Shown here: positions 26,482 through 36,475 of the stretch, in pieces | Numbering within the stretch: the stretch's first letter is position 1 | Layout of the letters: each line of letters opens with the position of its first letter | Assembly (NCBI RefSeq): GCF_026802175.1 | Contig: NZ_CP113797.1 | Span: 3,945,026 to 4,009,025, forward strand | From: Thermocoleostomius sinensis A174 | Lineage (GTDB): Bacteria; Cyanobacteriota; Cyanobacteriia; Elainellales; Elainellaceae | Direction: 5' to 3' | Length of the DNA stretch: 64,000 nucleotides | The notes under the pieces: generated by a model | What the model was told of the DNA's origin: nothing | Database searches by the model: none | What the model saw: only the letters and a program-made list of their open reading frames with translations | Made by a program: the position numbers and the translations under genes

Positions 26482-27135
26482 ATGGCAGACCAAATGGAAG
26501 CACGTGAATTAATGCGAGCCGCATACGAGAATCGGTATACCTGGGACAAAAACTTCCCTGGTTACACAGCTGATGTCACCTTCAAACGCGGTCAACAAAC
26601 CAATACTGGCAAGGTGCGCGTCAATCCGAATCTCAGTGTTGAAGTATTAGACGTGGCGGATGAGCAAGTTAAGCAAGAGATTTTAGGTCAGTTGCAAGAA
26701 ATTGCGATTCACCGAGTGCGTCGCTCGTTCGATGAGACTCATGGCAAAAATACCTTTTCCCTTGGCAAAACCGATGAGACGGGGGCTGTCGAAATCCTCG
26801 TAGGTGGTAAATCCGAAGGCGATCGCTACAAAGTGCGCAACAACGAAGTGTGTATGGTGCATCGTCACATTCATGGGGTTGTTGTCACCATCAACACCTT
26901 CAGTAGCCATGACACTGGCGAAGGCTATTTGTCCCATCGGTATGATTCGATCTATCACGATCCTAAAACGGGTGAGCAGAAAGCACCCCAAAGCGACTTT
27001 GAAGATAATTACCAAAAAGTTGGAGACTACTTCATTCTGACGCAACGCATCATCTGTTCTGGTGAAGAAGACGAAGAAACAACCGATTTCAGCTTCTCGA
27101 ATATCAAGTTGCTGCAACCTGCTGTTGTGTCCTAA
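26482..27135 (+). CDS. DUF3386 family protein
   Basis: A 217-residue soluble protein of the cyanobacterial DUF3386 family. Visible features are an N-terminal helix ARELMRAAYENRYTW, then beta-rich sequence with FPGYTADVTF, KNTFSLGKTDE, and a C-terminal HRYDSIYHDPKTGEQ followed by YFILTQRI. The mostly beta pattern with repeated short strands suggests a barrel-like ligand-binding fold, but no catalytic motif is visible and the function is unknown. Start is ATG 26482. A stable hairpin follows the stop, so it is likely a single-gene transcript. Confidence 0.85.
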   Translation: MADQMEARELMRAAYENRYTWDKNFPGYTADVTFKRGQQTNTGKVRVNPNLSVEVLDVADEQVKQEILGQLQEIAIHRVRRSFDETHGKNTFSLGKTDETGAVEILVGGKSEGDRYKVRNNEVCMVHRHIHGVVVTINTFSSHDTGEGYLSHRYDSIYHDPKTGEQKAPQSDFEDNYQKVGDYFILTQRIICSGEEDEETTDFSFSNIKLLQPAVVS

Positions 27136-27159
27136 TTTCGCCAGTCCTGTTTGCACTCC

Positions 27160-27184
27160 GTAAGGGCAGGTGATTTGCCCTTAC
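27160..27184 (+). terminator. hairpin after the DUF3386 gene
   Basis: GTAAGGGCA (27160-27168) and TGCCCTTAC (27176-27184) form a perfect 9-bp stem with a 7-base loop, 24 bases after the stop codon. No T-run follows, so it may act as an mRNA 3' stabiliser or be a copy of a dispersed palindrome rather than a standard intrinsic terminator. Confidence 0.5.
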
Positions 27185-27313
27185 CAATGGGTTCTAAGCA
27201 AGGCAAGAAACGTTAAGATGAGGATACTAGGGCGATCGGGTTCCCTGTCAAACGCTCCATTTTATACAATTGAGTGTTAACTAAGTGTCAACGTGAATTT
27301 CCACCAGTGAATT

Positions 27314-27556
27314 ATGCCTCAAACCATGGAACTCACTTCTGAAAACGTCGAAAAAGTTTTAGACGAACTGCGACCTTACCTAATGTCCGACGGCGGCAAT
27401 GTGGAATTGGTTGAATTGGATGGCCCCATCGTGAAGCTGCGCTTGCAGGGAGCTTGTGGTTCTTGCCCCAGTTCAACTATGACCCTGAGAATGGGCATTG
27501 AGCGCAAGCTCAGAGAATCAATTCCAGAAATTGCCGAGGTTGAGCAAGTGCTGTAG
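27314..27556 (+). CDS. nfuA: NifU-like iron-sulfur scaffold (NFU domain)
   Basis: An 80-residue single-domain NFU protein that assembles and passes 4Fe-4S or 2Fe-2S clusters; in cyanobacteria and chloroplasts such proteins serve photosystem I and ferredoxins. The cluster-binding CXXC is in [15 protein letters not shown] (about residues 48-51). The N-terminal [19 protein letters not shown] is canonical. Length is that of the stand-alone cyanobacterial NifU C-terminal domain proteins. Start is ATG 27314. It is transcribed alone between DUF3386 and GH57 genes. Confidence 0.93.
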   Translation: MPQTMELTSENVEKVLDELRPYLMSDGGNVELVELDGPIVKLRLQGACGSCPSSTMTLRMGIERKLRESIPEIAEVEQVL

Positions 27557-27782
27557 GCAAATGTTGTAGCTCCATCGATCGGTGCTATCGCCAAAATCGG
27601 ATAGGAACTCTACAAGTGCCTCCATGTCGAATCGTCTCTTTTTTTTAGTAGAGATTGGTAATCTGTGTTGAACCATATAGAGTTGAGAACAGGGAAAGCA
27701 GCGATGTTTTCCCTGTTTGTCTTTCTGCTTAGGCTGGTTGTAATTTCCACGCGAGTCATCTCTTGTCACGATCCTTGTCGCT

Positions 27783-30014
27783 ATGTCCTATCCTCTTTAC
27801 GTTGCGTTCATTTGGCATCAACATCAACCTCTGTACAAAAGTTATCTCGATGGTGAATACCGCCTCCCTTGGGTACGACTGCATGGCACGAAAGATTATC
27901 TCGATTTGGTGTTACTGCTAGAACAGTTTCCTAGACTTCATCAGACGGTCAACCTAGTTCCTTCATTGCTGTTGCAGATCGAAGATTACGTCGCAGGAAC
28001 AGCCTTTGATCCCTACTTGTCAGCCGCCTTGACTCCCACGGAAGCACTGCAAATTGGGCAAAAGCAGTTCATCGTTGAGCATTTCTTTGATGCCCATCAT
28101 CGCACCATGATTGATCCTCATCCGCGCTATGCCGAACTCTATGAACAGCAACAACACAATGGGAAAGCGTGGTGCTTGGAACACTGGAGCTTACAGGACT
28201 ATAGCGATTTACTGGCGTGGCATAATTTGGCCTGGTTCGATCCGTTGTTTTGGCAGGATGCGGAGATTGCTTGTTGGTTAGAGCAGGGCAAGAACTTTAC
28301 GCTTAGCGATCGACAACGCATTTATTCTAAGCAGCGAGAAATTCTGAGTCGCATCATTCCCCAGCACCGCCGAATGCAGGAAAACGGACAACTGGAAGTG
28401 ACCACCACCCCCTATACACATCCCATTTTGCCGTTGTTGGCTGATACCAACGCTGGACGGGTGGCTGTACCGCAAATGACCCTGCCCACCCAGCGATTTC
28501 AATGGCCCGAAGACATTCCACGCCATCTCCGCAAAGCCAAGCACCTGTATCGCAATTGGTTTGGTTGTAACCCTAAAGGGCTTTGGCCATCCGAACAGTC
28601 TGTGAGTCCTGCCATTTTGCCCGATATTGCCGAACAAGGATTTCAGTGGATTTGTTCAGATGAGGCTGTCTTGGGCTGGACATTACAACACTTTTTTCAC
28701 CGGGATGCGATGGGTACCGTGATGGAACCGGAGTTGCTCTATCGCCCCTATCGGCTGGAAACTCCACACGGCGATCTGGCGATCGTGTTTCGGGATCACC
28801 GCATTTCAGATCTGATTGGCTTCACCTATGGCAACATGCCTCCTCGTCAAGCGGCGATCGATTTGGTGGGACAACTAGAAGCCATCAGCCGCACGCTAAA
28901 GTCTCGGCAATCCGGCGGCGTGGCGCTCGATCGCCCTTGGCTGGTCACGATTGCCCTCGATGGCGAAAACTGCTGGGAATACTACACCCTCGATGGCAAA
29001 CCCTTCTTAGAGTCGCTCTACCAAATTCTGAGTGAGCATCCCAGCATTCAGCTAGTGACAGTTTCTGAGTATTTGGATAAGTTTCCACCGACTGAAACCT
29101 TGCCCAGCCATCAGTTGCACAGTGGTTCTTGGGTAGATGGGAGTTTCACTACGTGGATTGGTGATCCGGTGAAAAATCGCGCCTGGGATCTACTGACCGA
29201 GGCTCGGAAAACGCTAGATGCCTGTCCGGAAGCGACCGAGGAGAATAATCCAGAAGCGTGGGAGGCTCTCTATGCAGCCGAGGGATCAGACTGGTTTTGG
29301 TGGTTTGGTGCCGGACATTCGTCTAACCAAGACGCTATGTTCGATCAACTTTTCCGAGAACACTTAATGACGCTCTACCGAGCATTGAATAAGCCTGTTC
29401 CTGATTCAGTGCGCCGCCCCGTTGACGATCGCATCATACCAGCCGATTGCCGTCCCTCTGGGTTCATCCACCCAGTCATCGATGGACAGGCCGACCCACA
29501 GGACTGGGATCGAGCCGGGCGAATTGAAGTAGGTGGTTCTCGAGGTACTATGCATCAAAGCACTGCCATTCAGCGGCTATGGTACGGTGTAGATCACCTG
29601 AATCTGTATTTACGAGTTGATTTCAAGACAGGAGCAAAACCGGGTGTTTCTTTGCCATCAGAACTGCATCTATTTTGGTTCTACCCCGATCGACCAGTGG
29701 CTATCAGCCCAATCCCCCTAGAAAACCTACCAAATACTGCCCCGCTTAATTATTCCTATCATCATCATTTGGGGATCAACTTAATGACTCAATCTGCCTG
29801 GTTGCAAGAGGCCGTAGAGAGCAATCAATGGCATTCGCGCATGACTCGCGCCAATGTGGCGTTTGGGGACTGCCTAGAGGTATCCATTCCTTGGGCAGAT
29901 TTGTCTACCGTTGAACCGGATTGGTCCTTGCGGTTGTTAGTCATTCTGGCAAATAACGGTAGTTATCAAAATCATGTGCCAAATGATACACTGATTCCTG
30001 TGGATGTCCCATAG
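27783..30014 (+). CDS. glycoside hydrolase family 57 protein
   Basis: A 743-residue GH57 enzyme of the alpha-amylase / glucanotransferase type. Motif 1 is WHQHQPLYKSYLDGEYRLPW, the nucleophile region is GLWPSEQSVSP with its Glu, SDEAVLGW follows, and the acid Asp lies in ALDGENCWEYY. The catalytic barrel occupies about residues 1-430. A C-terminal beta domain (about 560-743, starting near GFIHPVIDGQADPQDWDR) resembles a carbohydrate-binding module. No signal peptide is seen, so glycogen or maltodextrin metabolism in the cytoplasm is likely. Start is ATG 27783. Confidence 0.92.
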   Translation: MSYPLYVAFIWHQHQPLYKSYLDGEYRLPWVRLHGTKDYLDLVLLLEQFPRLHQTVNLVPSLLLQIEDYVAGTAFDPYLSAALTPTEALQIGQKQFIVEHFFDAHHRTMIDPHPRYAELYEQQQHNGKAWCLEHWSLQDYSDLLAWHNLAWFDPLFWQDAEIACWLEQGKNFTLSDRQRIYSKQREILSRIIPQHRRMQENGQLEVTTTPYTHPILPLLADTNAGRVAVPQMTLPTQRFQWPEDIPRHLRKAKHLYRNWFGCNPKGLWPSEQSVSPAILPDIAEQGFQWICSDEAVLGWTLQHFFHRDAMGTVMEPELLYRPYRLETPHGDLAIVFRDHRISDLIGFTYGNMPPRQAAIDLVGQLEAISRTLKSRQSGGVALDRPWLVTIALDGENCWEYYTLDGKPFLESLYQILSEHPSIQLVTVSEYLDKFPPTETLPSHQLHSGSWVDGSFTTWIGDPVKNRAWDLLTEARKTLDACPEATEENNPEAWEALYAAEGSDWFWWFGAGHSSNQDAMFDQLFREHLMTLYRALNKPVPDSVRRPVDDRIIPADCRPSGFIHPVIDGQADPQDWDRAGRIEVGGSRGTMHQSTAIQRLWYGVDHLNLYLRVDFKTGAKPGVSLPSELHLFWFYPDRPVAISPIPLENLPNTAPLNYSYHHHLGINLMTQSAWLQEAVESNQWHSRMTRANVAFGDCLEVSIPWADLSTVEPDWSLRLLVILANNGSYQNHVPNDTLIPVDVP

Positions 30015-30273
30015 TGAATAACGTCGATATGCCCGTATTCTAGACATGCCGAATACAATGCCGGATGCTAACCTTCTGCTAGTGTTTGAGTGAGTTTGTA
30101 TTGGCATCGATTCGCATCGAACCGATGTGCTTGAATGAAGCAAGCCTTGGGGATGATTTGCAATTGGGTGCATTCACGGCAAAAAAGATTGTCCCGTAAT
30201 TTCTACGGCACAGTCGGGTCAGCCCATCCCCATCCCGTACTATTTATGAGAGCCTCTAATGAAAAGGAGCTAG

Positions 30274-32895
30274 ATGGTGACGATAGGATCAGAGCTACCT
30301 CCCGGAACACTCATCGATCGGCGCTATCAAATTCAGCGTGTGTTAGGACGAGGCGGCTTTGGCAGAACGTACCTAGCCTCTGATCAGCGGCGATTCGGCG
30401 AACTCTGTGTTCTGAAAGAGTTCGTCCCCAAAAATCAAGGCGATTCGGTCGTAGCCCAAAAACTGCATGAACTGTTCCAGCGAGAGGCGCAGATTTTACA
30501 TCAACTCAATCATCCGCAAATCCCCAAGTTTTTTGCTGTGTTTGAGGAAAACGATCGTCTATTTATTGCTCAGGAATATATCAACGGCAAAACCTATTGG
30601 AAGCTTCTGCAAGAGCGGCAACAACGGGGAATTGCCTTCAGCGAAATGGAGGTATTTTGTTGGTTACGGCATTTGCTGCCGGTCTTGGACTATCTGCACA
30701 AGCAAAACATTGTGCACCGAGATATCTCTCCCGATAACATCATGCTGCCGCGTCAAGGGCGATTGCCTGTGTTGATTGACTTTGGTGTGGTCAAGCAAGC
30801 GGCCCCACACTGGTATGAAATCAGCACCATCAATCCGGATGGCTCGGTGGAAGCGTCGGTGTCGGTCGGGAAATTGGGCTATGCGCCCTATGAGCAGATT
30901 CGCATTGGGCAATGTTCTCCTCGCAGCGATCTATACGCCTTGGCGGTGACAGCCGCTGTGCTGTTGACGGCTAAAGCACCCAACTCGTTGATTGATCCGA
31001 AGTCACTGGAATGGCGGTGGCAGTCGTTTGTCAAAATTCATCCCACTTTTGCAGCCATTTTGGTGAAAATGATGGCTGAAAAGCCACAGGATCGCTATCC
31101 CTCTGCCCGAGCCGTCTTGGAAGAATTAGATGCCTTCGGAAAACAGTTAGCGCGATCGCGGCGGCCAACCGCGCACCAGCCTAAACTTGAGCGAGCGAGA
31201 ACCACGCTATCTCATTCCGTTCGCTCTAAAGAGGCAACTGCTAAAGCCCTACTCCTAGAATCCACTCGTTTGGAGAAACCCGTTTTAGCTGGGGTGTCAT
31301 CCCGACCAGCACAAGCCCAAACCGGTAGTGCGGTTACTTCCCACCCCCCATACCCTGGGCAGGGTTTTGTGGCTCGACCCGTTGCCGTTTCGTTCTCGGG
31401 TGCGGCTCAGCCAATTCGAACGCACAATCAGGCGACGACCTTAATCCTGCCCCCTTCAGGAATCCAGACATCGGTAAAATTACTTGCGGATACACCAGCC
31501 ACAAAGTTGACAGTTTTAACGGGGGCAGCGTCAAACAAAGCAGCCAGTCGCTTCCTTAAACCAACCTGGATAGTGAGCTTATTCACGCTGGTGTTGCTGG
31601 GTAGTGTGGCACTTGGGGTGCAATCTCCACAAATTATGGCGCTGTGCCAACCGCTTAATATATGCGCGGACTCACTAAACTATGATCAACTTCTTCGCAA
31701 CGGTGAACAGGCTAAACGGCTCATTAGCAGGGCGAAGAATTTAGAACAGTTAACGATTGCCCGCGATCAGCTCGCTGAAACGGTTGCACAGTTAACCACC
31801 CTTTCAACCTCCCCACCCGGCATGCGGGCTTCAGCAGGCACACTTCCCTCAATGCCAGATCTAGAACCACAACTGCTATCCTACCGGGAAACCCTCAGCC
31901 GCGTGGAGCAACGTCTGGAAAAAGAAAAACGCGCCACTGAGTTGTTGAATCGGGCTGGGACGGAAGCCCAAACCGCTGAACAGCAAACGAACGGTGCCAC
32001 CACGTTACCACAGCTAACGGCCGCTCGCTCGCAGTGGCGAAAAGCCCTAGCCACCTTGAGCGCTATTCCAACCTCTACTTATGTGGCTGATCAAGCTGTC
32101 GATCGAACCCGACAGTATGCTGCTCGGTTACAAACTGTGGATCAACAATTAGCGGCTATCAGTCCTGAGATTGAGCCATCCGCTGCGCCCCTGATGTCCT
32201 CTGCAAAACCTGCCGTTACGTCGGCTTCACCCGTAGCAGCAGCGGCAACCCCATCGCCGCTGCCTACTGCCCCAATTTTGGCATCACCCCCCGTGATTGA
32301 AGACACCTCTCCCACTGGTATCATTCCTGTTAAACCCGCTGCTCCGATGGGTGCTACCGATATTCCGCCTTCTAATCCAGCCCCCGAATCGCCTGCTGCT
32401 CAACCAGCGCGATCGTCCCCATCCTCGACTGCCACAACTGTAGCTGTAGTGCCGTCTCCACGTCGCGAGTTACCTGCTGCCATGAATCGCTTTCTCAGTG
32501 TCACCCAACCCATTACTTCAACACTGGCGGGTATAGCACCCGGTCGGGTTAGCTTGATAGCTGCTCAAACAGTCGATGACGTCTCGGTTCGTCTGGACGG
32601 AGCACGAGTCAGTACCAGAGGCACGTTTGTGGCAAACCTTCAAGTCGAAAACCGCAGCGATCGATCGTTTGGTTTTGTGCCGCTGTTTGTGGAAGTTCGC
32701 GATGCCAACGGACAGCCCGTGGCGTCTAGACTCCGGCTCAATAGTTCTGGTGATGGTATGGTTGCACCAGGTGAGACGCTGCAGGGAGAAGTTTATTTGC
32801 TCGATCGCTACTGGAATACAACTGGCTCTCAAGATCTGACGCTCGTGATTCGGGAAGGCACTAGTGGCAACCGCAATTTTCACGTTCATTTTTAG
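30274..32895 (+). CDS. Ser/Thr protein kinase with large C-terminal sensor region
   Basis: A membrane-spanning Hanks-type kinase of 873 residues. Kinase domain (about 13-290): glycine loop LGRGGFGRTY (24-33), Lys48 in VLKEF, HRDISPDN with Asp150 and Asn155, and DFG at 169-171. The ISPDN variant is a recognisable cyanobacterial subtype. A long linker precedes one membrane span (about 428-448), then a helical coiled region (about 465-625), a Pro/Ala/Ser-rich stalk (about 635-745), and a C-terminal beta-sandwich-like domain (about 765-873). Start ATG 30274 has an AGGAG ribosome site. The extracytoplasmic domain is likely to sense a ligand or envelope state; its partner is unknown. Confidence 0.9.
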   Translation: MVTIGSELPPGTLIDRRYQIQRVLGRGGFGRTYLASDQRRFGELCVLKEFVPKNQGDSVVAQKLHELFQREAQILHQLNHPQIPKFFAVFEENDRLFIAQEYINGKTYWKLLQERQQRGIAFSEMEVFCWLRHLLPVLDYLHKQNIVHRDISPDNIMLPRQGRLPVLIDFGVVKQAAPHWYEISTINPDGSVEASVSVGKLGYAPYEQIRIGQCSPRSDLYALAVTAAVLLTAKAPNSLIDPKSLEWRWQSFVKIHPTFAAILVKMMAEKPQDRYPSARAVLEELDAFGKQLARSRRPTAHQPKLERARTTLSHSVRSKEATAKALLLESTRLEKPVLAGVSSRPAQAQTGSAVTSHPPYPGQGFVARPVAVSFSGAAQPIRTHNQATTLILPPSGIQTSVKLLADTPATKLTVLTGAASNKAASRFLKPTWIVSLFTLVLLGSVALGVQSPQIMALCQPLNICADSLNYDQLLRNGEQAKRLISRAKNLEQLTIARDQLAETVAQLTTLSTSPPGMRASAGTLPSMPDLEPQLLSYRETLSRVEQRLEKEKRATELLNRAGTEAQTAEQQTNGATTLPQLTAARSQWRKALATLSAIPTSTYVADQAVDRTRQYAARLQTVDQQLAAISPEIEPSAAPLMSSAKPAVTSASPVAAAATPSPLPTAPILASPPVIEDTSPTGIIPVKPAAPMGATDIPPSNPAPESPAAQPARSSPSSTATTVAVVPSPRRELPAAMNRFLSVTQPITSTLAGIAPGRVSLIAAQTVDDVSVRLDGARVSTRGTFVANLQVENRSDRSFGFVPLFVEVRDANGQPVASRLRLNSSGDGMVAPGETLQGEVYLLDRYWNTTGSQDLTLVIREGTSGNRNFHVHF

Positions 32896-32907
32896 GAGCA
32901 AAAACTT

Positions 32908-32937
32908 AAGGGAAGGTCAGAACTCTTACCCTCCCTT
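32908..32937 (+). terminator. hairpin after the second kinase gene
   Basis: AAGGGAAGGT (32908-32917) pairs with ACCCTCCCTT (32928-32937) with one internal mismatch and a 10-base loop, 13 bases after the stop codon. The trailing sequence is only weakly T-rich. Likely a transcript end. Confidence 0.5.
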
Positions 32938-33140
32938 CCTAATCTTTAATGGTTCAGCGATGTTCAGCATAAAAATATTGGCATGGCTGCATCGAGCTAT
33001 GAATCGGACTGCGTCACCCTGACCCTAGCTTCCCCAACCGGGTGAGGGAACGATCGATCCAGCGCTCTGTCTGCCCCCAAAGTGAGAAGGGGTGGGGGAC
33101 GAGGGCAACTCCGATGTGAATGCAGCAACGCCGAAATACT

Positions 33141-34403
33141 CTAAATCGCTGCTCCAGACAAAGCTTGGCTCATCGCCGCTTGTAAAAGTGCGGCTTTGTC
33201 GGTTTGCTCCCAGGGTAGCTCTAGATCTGTGCGACCAAAATGACCGTAAGCCGCGACCTCTTGATAAAACCGACCGCCTCGTTCAGCTGGCAATCGCGAT
33301 AAATTGAATGTTTGAATAATGCCAGCAGGACGCAGTTCAAAGTGCTGTTTTACCAGTTCCAGTAGCCGATCGTCATCGATTCTACCGGTGCCGAAGGTGT
33401 CAATCATGATGCTTACGGGACGGGCCACCCCAATCGCATAACTCAGTTGAATTTCGCACTTTTCGGCTAAACCAGCTGCCACAATATTTTTAGCCACATA
33501 GCGGCAGGCATACGCTGCACTACGATCGACCTTTGTAGGGTCTTTACCTGAAAAGGCTCCACCTCCATGCCGCGAATAACCACCGTAGGTATCCACAATA
33601 ATTTTTCGCCCGGTCAGCCCGGAATCGCCTTGCGGACCACCCACTACAAACTTGCCAGTGGGATTGACCAAAAATCGCGTGCGGGCATCGGGTTTAATGG
33701 TGATATCTGCAAAGATGGGCTGTACCACCATTTCCCACAGGTCATCCTTGATCTTCGCCTGTACTTCAGCCGGATCGATAATGGCATCGATCGTAGCCGT
33801 ATGTTGAGTCGAGACTAAAATTGTATCAATACCAACGGGCTTACCATCTTCATAAATCACCGTCACCTGTGTCTTTCCGTCGGGGCGTAGGTAGGGAAGC
33901 TGCCCAGTTTTACGAACCGTGGCCAAACGCCGCGAAATACGATGCGCCAAGCTAATGGGTAAAGGCATCAGTTCAGGCGTTTCGTTGCAAGCAAAGCCAA
34001 ACATCAACCCTTGATCCCCAGCACCAATGCGATCGAGTTCTTCATCACTCGCTTGCTCGCGGGCTTCATGGGCTGCATCTACCCCTTGAGCAATGTCAGG
34101 AGACTGTTCATCTAGGGCAATCAACACTGCACAACTTGACGCCGCAAAGCCGTTATTGGAGTCTGTATAGCCAATCTCCGCGATTTTTTGGCGCACCAAG
34201 TCAACGTAATTCACTTGGGCAGACGAGGAAATTTCTCCTGTAATCAATACTAACCCCGTATTGACTACCGCCTCAGCCGCAACCCGGCTTTTGGGATCTT
34301 GAGATAAAAGAGCATCCAGAATTGTATCGGAGATTTGATCACAAATTTTGTCGGGGTGGCCCTCAGTAACAGATTCAGATGTGAAGAGATAGCGACGAGA
34401 CAA
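33141..34403 (-). CDS. metK: S-adenosylmethionine synthetase
   Basis: Makes S-adenosylmethionine from methionine and ATP in the cytoplasm. The 420-residue product has all signatures: [15 protein letters not shown] at the N-terminus, hexapeptide region [10 protein letters not shown], and the phosphate-binding [19 protein letters not shown]. Length is normal for cyanobacterial MetK. Start is ATG 34403. It is the last gene of the minus-strand block rpsA-HAD-metK but is separated by about 200 bases, so it probably has its own promoter. I saw no SAM riboswitch fold in that gap. Confidence 0.97.
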   Translation of the reverse strand: MSRRYLFTSESVTEGHPDKICDQISDTILDALLSQDPKSRVAAEAVVNTGLVLITGEISSSAQVNYVDLVRQKIAEIGYTDSNNGFAASSCAVLIALDEQSPDIAQGVDAAHEAREQASDEELDRIGAGDQGLMFGFACNETPELMPLPISLAHRISRRLATVRKTGQLPYLRPDGKTQVTVIYEDGKPVGIDTILVSTQHTATIDAIIDPAEVQAKIKDDLWEMVVQPIFADITIKPDARTRFLVNPTGKFVVGGPQGDSGLTGRKIIVDTYGGYSRHGGGAFSGKDPTKVDRSAAYACRYVAKNIVAAGLAEKCEIQLSYAIGVARPVSIMIDTFGTGRIDDDRLLELVKQHFELRPAGIIQTFNLSRLPAERGGRFYQEVAAYGHFGRTDLELPWEQTDKAALLQAAMSQALSGAAI

Positions 34404-34606
34404 GGAAAGAACCTCTCTACTTACACTAAAGGAGCAATTTTAATAAAACCTAGAGTTAAGAATGGAGAATACCACAGTTCTGCCCCTAACTCCAAAATCA
34501 GAGCGGTAACCATTTGAATTTAAATCTTGCTTTACCAAAGGGTAAATACCTCTCTAGCAAACTCCGTTTAACCATGAGCATACCTGAATGAACTTTAGCT
34601 CAGCCA

Positions 34607-35356
34607 TCAATTGAATATCTTAATTTCATGAAGACTTCTGGCCACAGCCGTTGCTCCTAGTAGCTGGATTGGGGTGGCCCAACCGCCTGTCATGGCAATA
34701 CAGCCTGCCAAGCCAGCCCGATGAGCAATTTGAAGGTCAATCTCTGCATCGCCTACCATGAGAGTCTGAGCTGGTAATATTTCCAGTTTAGAAATTAATT
34801 GTTGCAGCAATTTCGGGTCCGATTTGTTAGCGTAACCATCTGTTCCGACTAAACAATGAAAGTACGATTCTAAGTTGTACTTTTTAACAAAATCCTGAAT
34901 CTGCTCTGTGCTATCTGATGACAAAATTCCTAACTTCAAATTAACAGACGATAACGATTGAATTAATTCAATGGCTCCCTCTATCGGCGGTGTTTGTTCA
35001 GCTTTGCGTGGTAGATTTCGCTGACTTGAATCATCAGCTTCTAAGAATGCCGATCGAGCAATTTCCATTGCTTGAACCCAGCCTCGACCTGTTTCAGCAA
35101 TATAAGCAGCCGCAGCAATTTCGTTCTCTAGGCGACTGCCAACTGCCATTAGTCCTGCCGGATTCAACCGATCGCCCTCTACGCCAAACGCCATCAACAG
35201 CGGCTCTTGCACCCCTGGAATTTGCGTATCAATTAAGCGTGCCCGCCGCTGGGCCAAGGTTCGCAAAAATACTTCAGAGTTAGCCAAGGTTCCATCTTTA
35301 TCAAAAATGATGGACTGAATGTTTTCAAACACAACGCCGTTGCAGCCGATTGTCAC
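34607..35356 (-). CDS. HAD-superfamily hydrolase, subfamily IA
   Basis: A phosphatase-like HAD protein of 249 residues from GTG 35356. Motif I is IIFDKDGTLANSE, motif II is LGILSSDS, motif III is a Lys in YANKSDPKLL and motif IV is MVGDAEIDLQIA. A helical cap lies between motifs I and II. The physiological substrate is unknown; phosphoglycolate-phosphatase-like enzymes look similar. A longer frame begins at TTG 35440, but that extension runs through the rpsA terminator hairpin, and a GGAAGG ribosome site sits six bases before GTG 35356, so the short form is preferred. Confidence 0.85.
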   Translation of the reverse strand: MTIGCNGVVFENIQSIIFDKDGTLANSEVFLRTLAQRRARLIDTQIPGVQEPLLMAFGVEGDRLNPAGLMAVGSRLENEIAAAAYIAETGRGWVQAMEIARSAFLEADDSSQRNLPRKAEQTPPIEGAIELIQSLSSVNLKLGILSSDSTEQIQDFVKKYNLESYFHCLVGTDGYANKSDPKLLQQLISKLEILPAQTLMVGDAEIDLQIAHRAGLAGCIAMTGGWATPIQLLGATAVARSLHEIKIFN

Positions 35357-35405
35357 CAATGTCCTTCCACCACAATTTGAAATGAGTTCACGCCCTGTCC
35401 TCACG

Positions 35406-35428
35406 AAAAAGGAGGGACACTCCCCTCC
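35406..35428 (-). terminator. intrinsic terminator of rpsA
   Basis: On the minus strand GGAGGG and CCCTCC (35411-35416 and 35423-35428 on the given strand) form a perfect 6-bp GC stem with a 6-base loop, followed directly by five T (35406-35410 as A). It lies 64 bases after the rpsA stop and 50 bases before the HAD start. Confidence 0.85.
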
Positions 35429-35491
35429 CAACCGTTGCAAGTGTGAATATTAATTTGAGGGTTGTTCACCCTTAAACAATCGAGAATCACC

Positions 35492-36475
35492 TTATTCGTC
35501 TTCCGCAGAAGGCAATTCTTCCTCAGCACTAATATCCTCAACCACTGCACTGACATCATCTGCCATCGCTAAATCTGGCTGAGCCTGTTGCAACATCTTC
35601 TCACGATATTTCGCAGCCATTTCCTCGGCCTTGTCATACACAACCTGAGGATTCTTAACCATGTCGCCAGGTTCTGGTTCTAGTTGCTTCGTAGACAAAG
35701 AAATACGTCCTCGTTCAGCATCTAGATCAATAATCATCACCTTCACCTCGTCGTTCACATTGAAGACGCTATGAGGCGTGTCGATGTGATCATGGGAAAT
35801 CTCAGAGATGTGCAGTAACCCACTGACTCCCCCAATATCGATAAAAGCGCCATAAGGTTTCAAACCGCGAACGGTGCCAATGACAACCTCACCCACCTCT
35901 AAACGGTTCATCTTACGCTCAACCAGGGCACGGCGATGGCTTAGCACTAGACGGTTCCGATCTTCATCCACCTCTAGAAACTTCAGGGGCAATTCTTCAC
36001 CCACCAAGTCTTCTTTGGGTTTGCGGGTACTAATATGAGAGCCGGGAATGAAGCCTCTGAGTCCCTCAATTCGAACCAGTGCTCCACCACGATTGGTGGC
36101 AAAGACAGCCGATCGCACCGTAGCATCTTCTGCCTGAAGCTGACGGACACGCTCCCACGCCCGCATATACTCAATACGTCGGATTGAAAGCGTTAACTGT
36201 CCGTCTTCATTTTCATCGGTCAGGATGAAAAACTCACGAGTTTCGTTGGATTGCAACACCTCCTCAGGGTTATCAATCCGATTGATAGACATTTCCTGAA
36301 TGGGAATGTAAGCTGCTGTCTTAGCACCAATGTCAATCAGAGCACCTCTTGGTTCAATGCTAAAGACTGTCCCAGCTACAATGTCTCCGGGACTAAAGTG
36401 GTAGTCGTATTGATCAAGAAGAGCAGCAAAATCTTCGTGGGTAAAGCCAATATCCGTTACTTCCTGATTGACCAT
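35492..36475 (-). CDS. rpsA: 30S ribosomal protein S1
   Basis: mRNA-binding ribosomal protein that helps translation initiation. The 327-residue cyanobacterial/chloroplast-size form has three S1 RNA-binding repeats, roughly residues 28-97, 115-180 and 196-265, with motifs such as GALIDIGAKTAAYIP, GALVRIEGLRGFIPGS and GAFIDIGGVSGLLHIS. An acidic Ala/Glu-rich tail closes the protein. The bacterial six-repeat form is longer, so this length fits cyanobacteria. Start ATG 36475 has an AGGAAA ribosome-like site. A strong terminator follows the stop. Confidence 0.95.
   Translation of the reverse strand: MVNQEVTDIGFTHEDFAALLDQYDYHFSPGDIVAGTVFSIEPRGALIDIGAKTAAYIPIQEMSINRIDNPEEVLQSNETREFFILTDENEDGQLTLSIRRIEYMRAWERVRQLQAEDATVRSAVFATNRGGALVRIEGLRGFIPGSHISTRKPKEDLVGEELPLKFLEVDEDRNRLVLSHRRALVERKMNRLEVGEVVIGTVRGLKPYGAFIDIGGVSGLLHISEISHDHIDTPHSVFNVNDEVKVMIIDLDAERGRISLSTKQLEPEPGDMVKNPQVVYDKAEEMAAKYREKMLQQAQPDLAMADDVSAVVEDISAEEELPSAEDE

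Noticed and set aside
34404-34606. Possible SAM riboswitch upstream of metK
   Set aside because: I looked for the SAM-I/SAM-II core helices and conserved loops and saw none.
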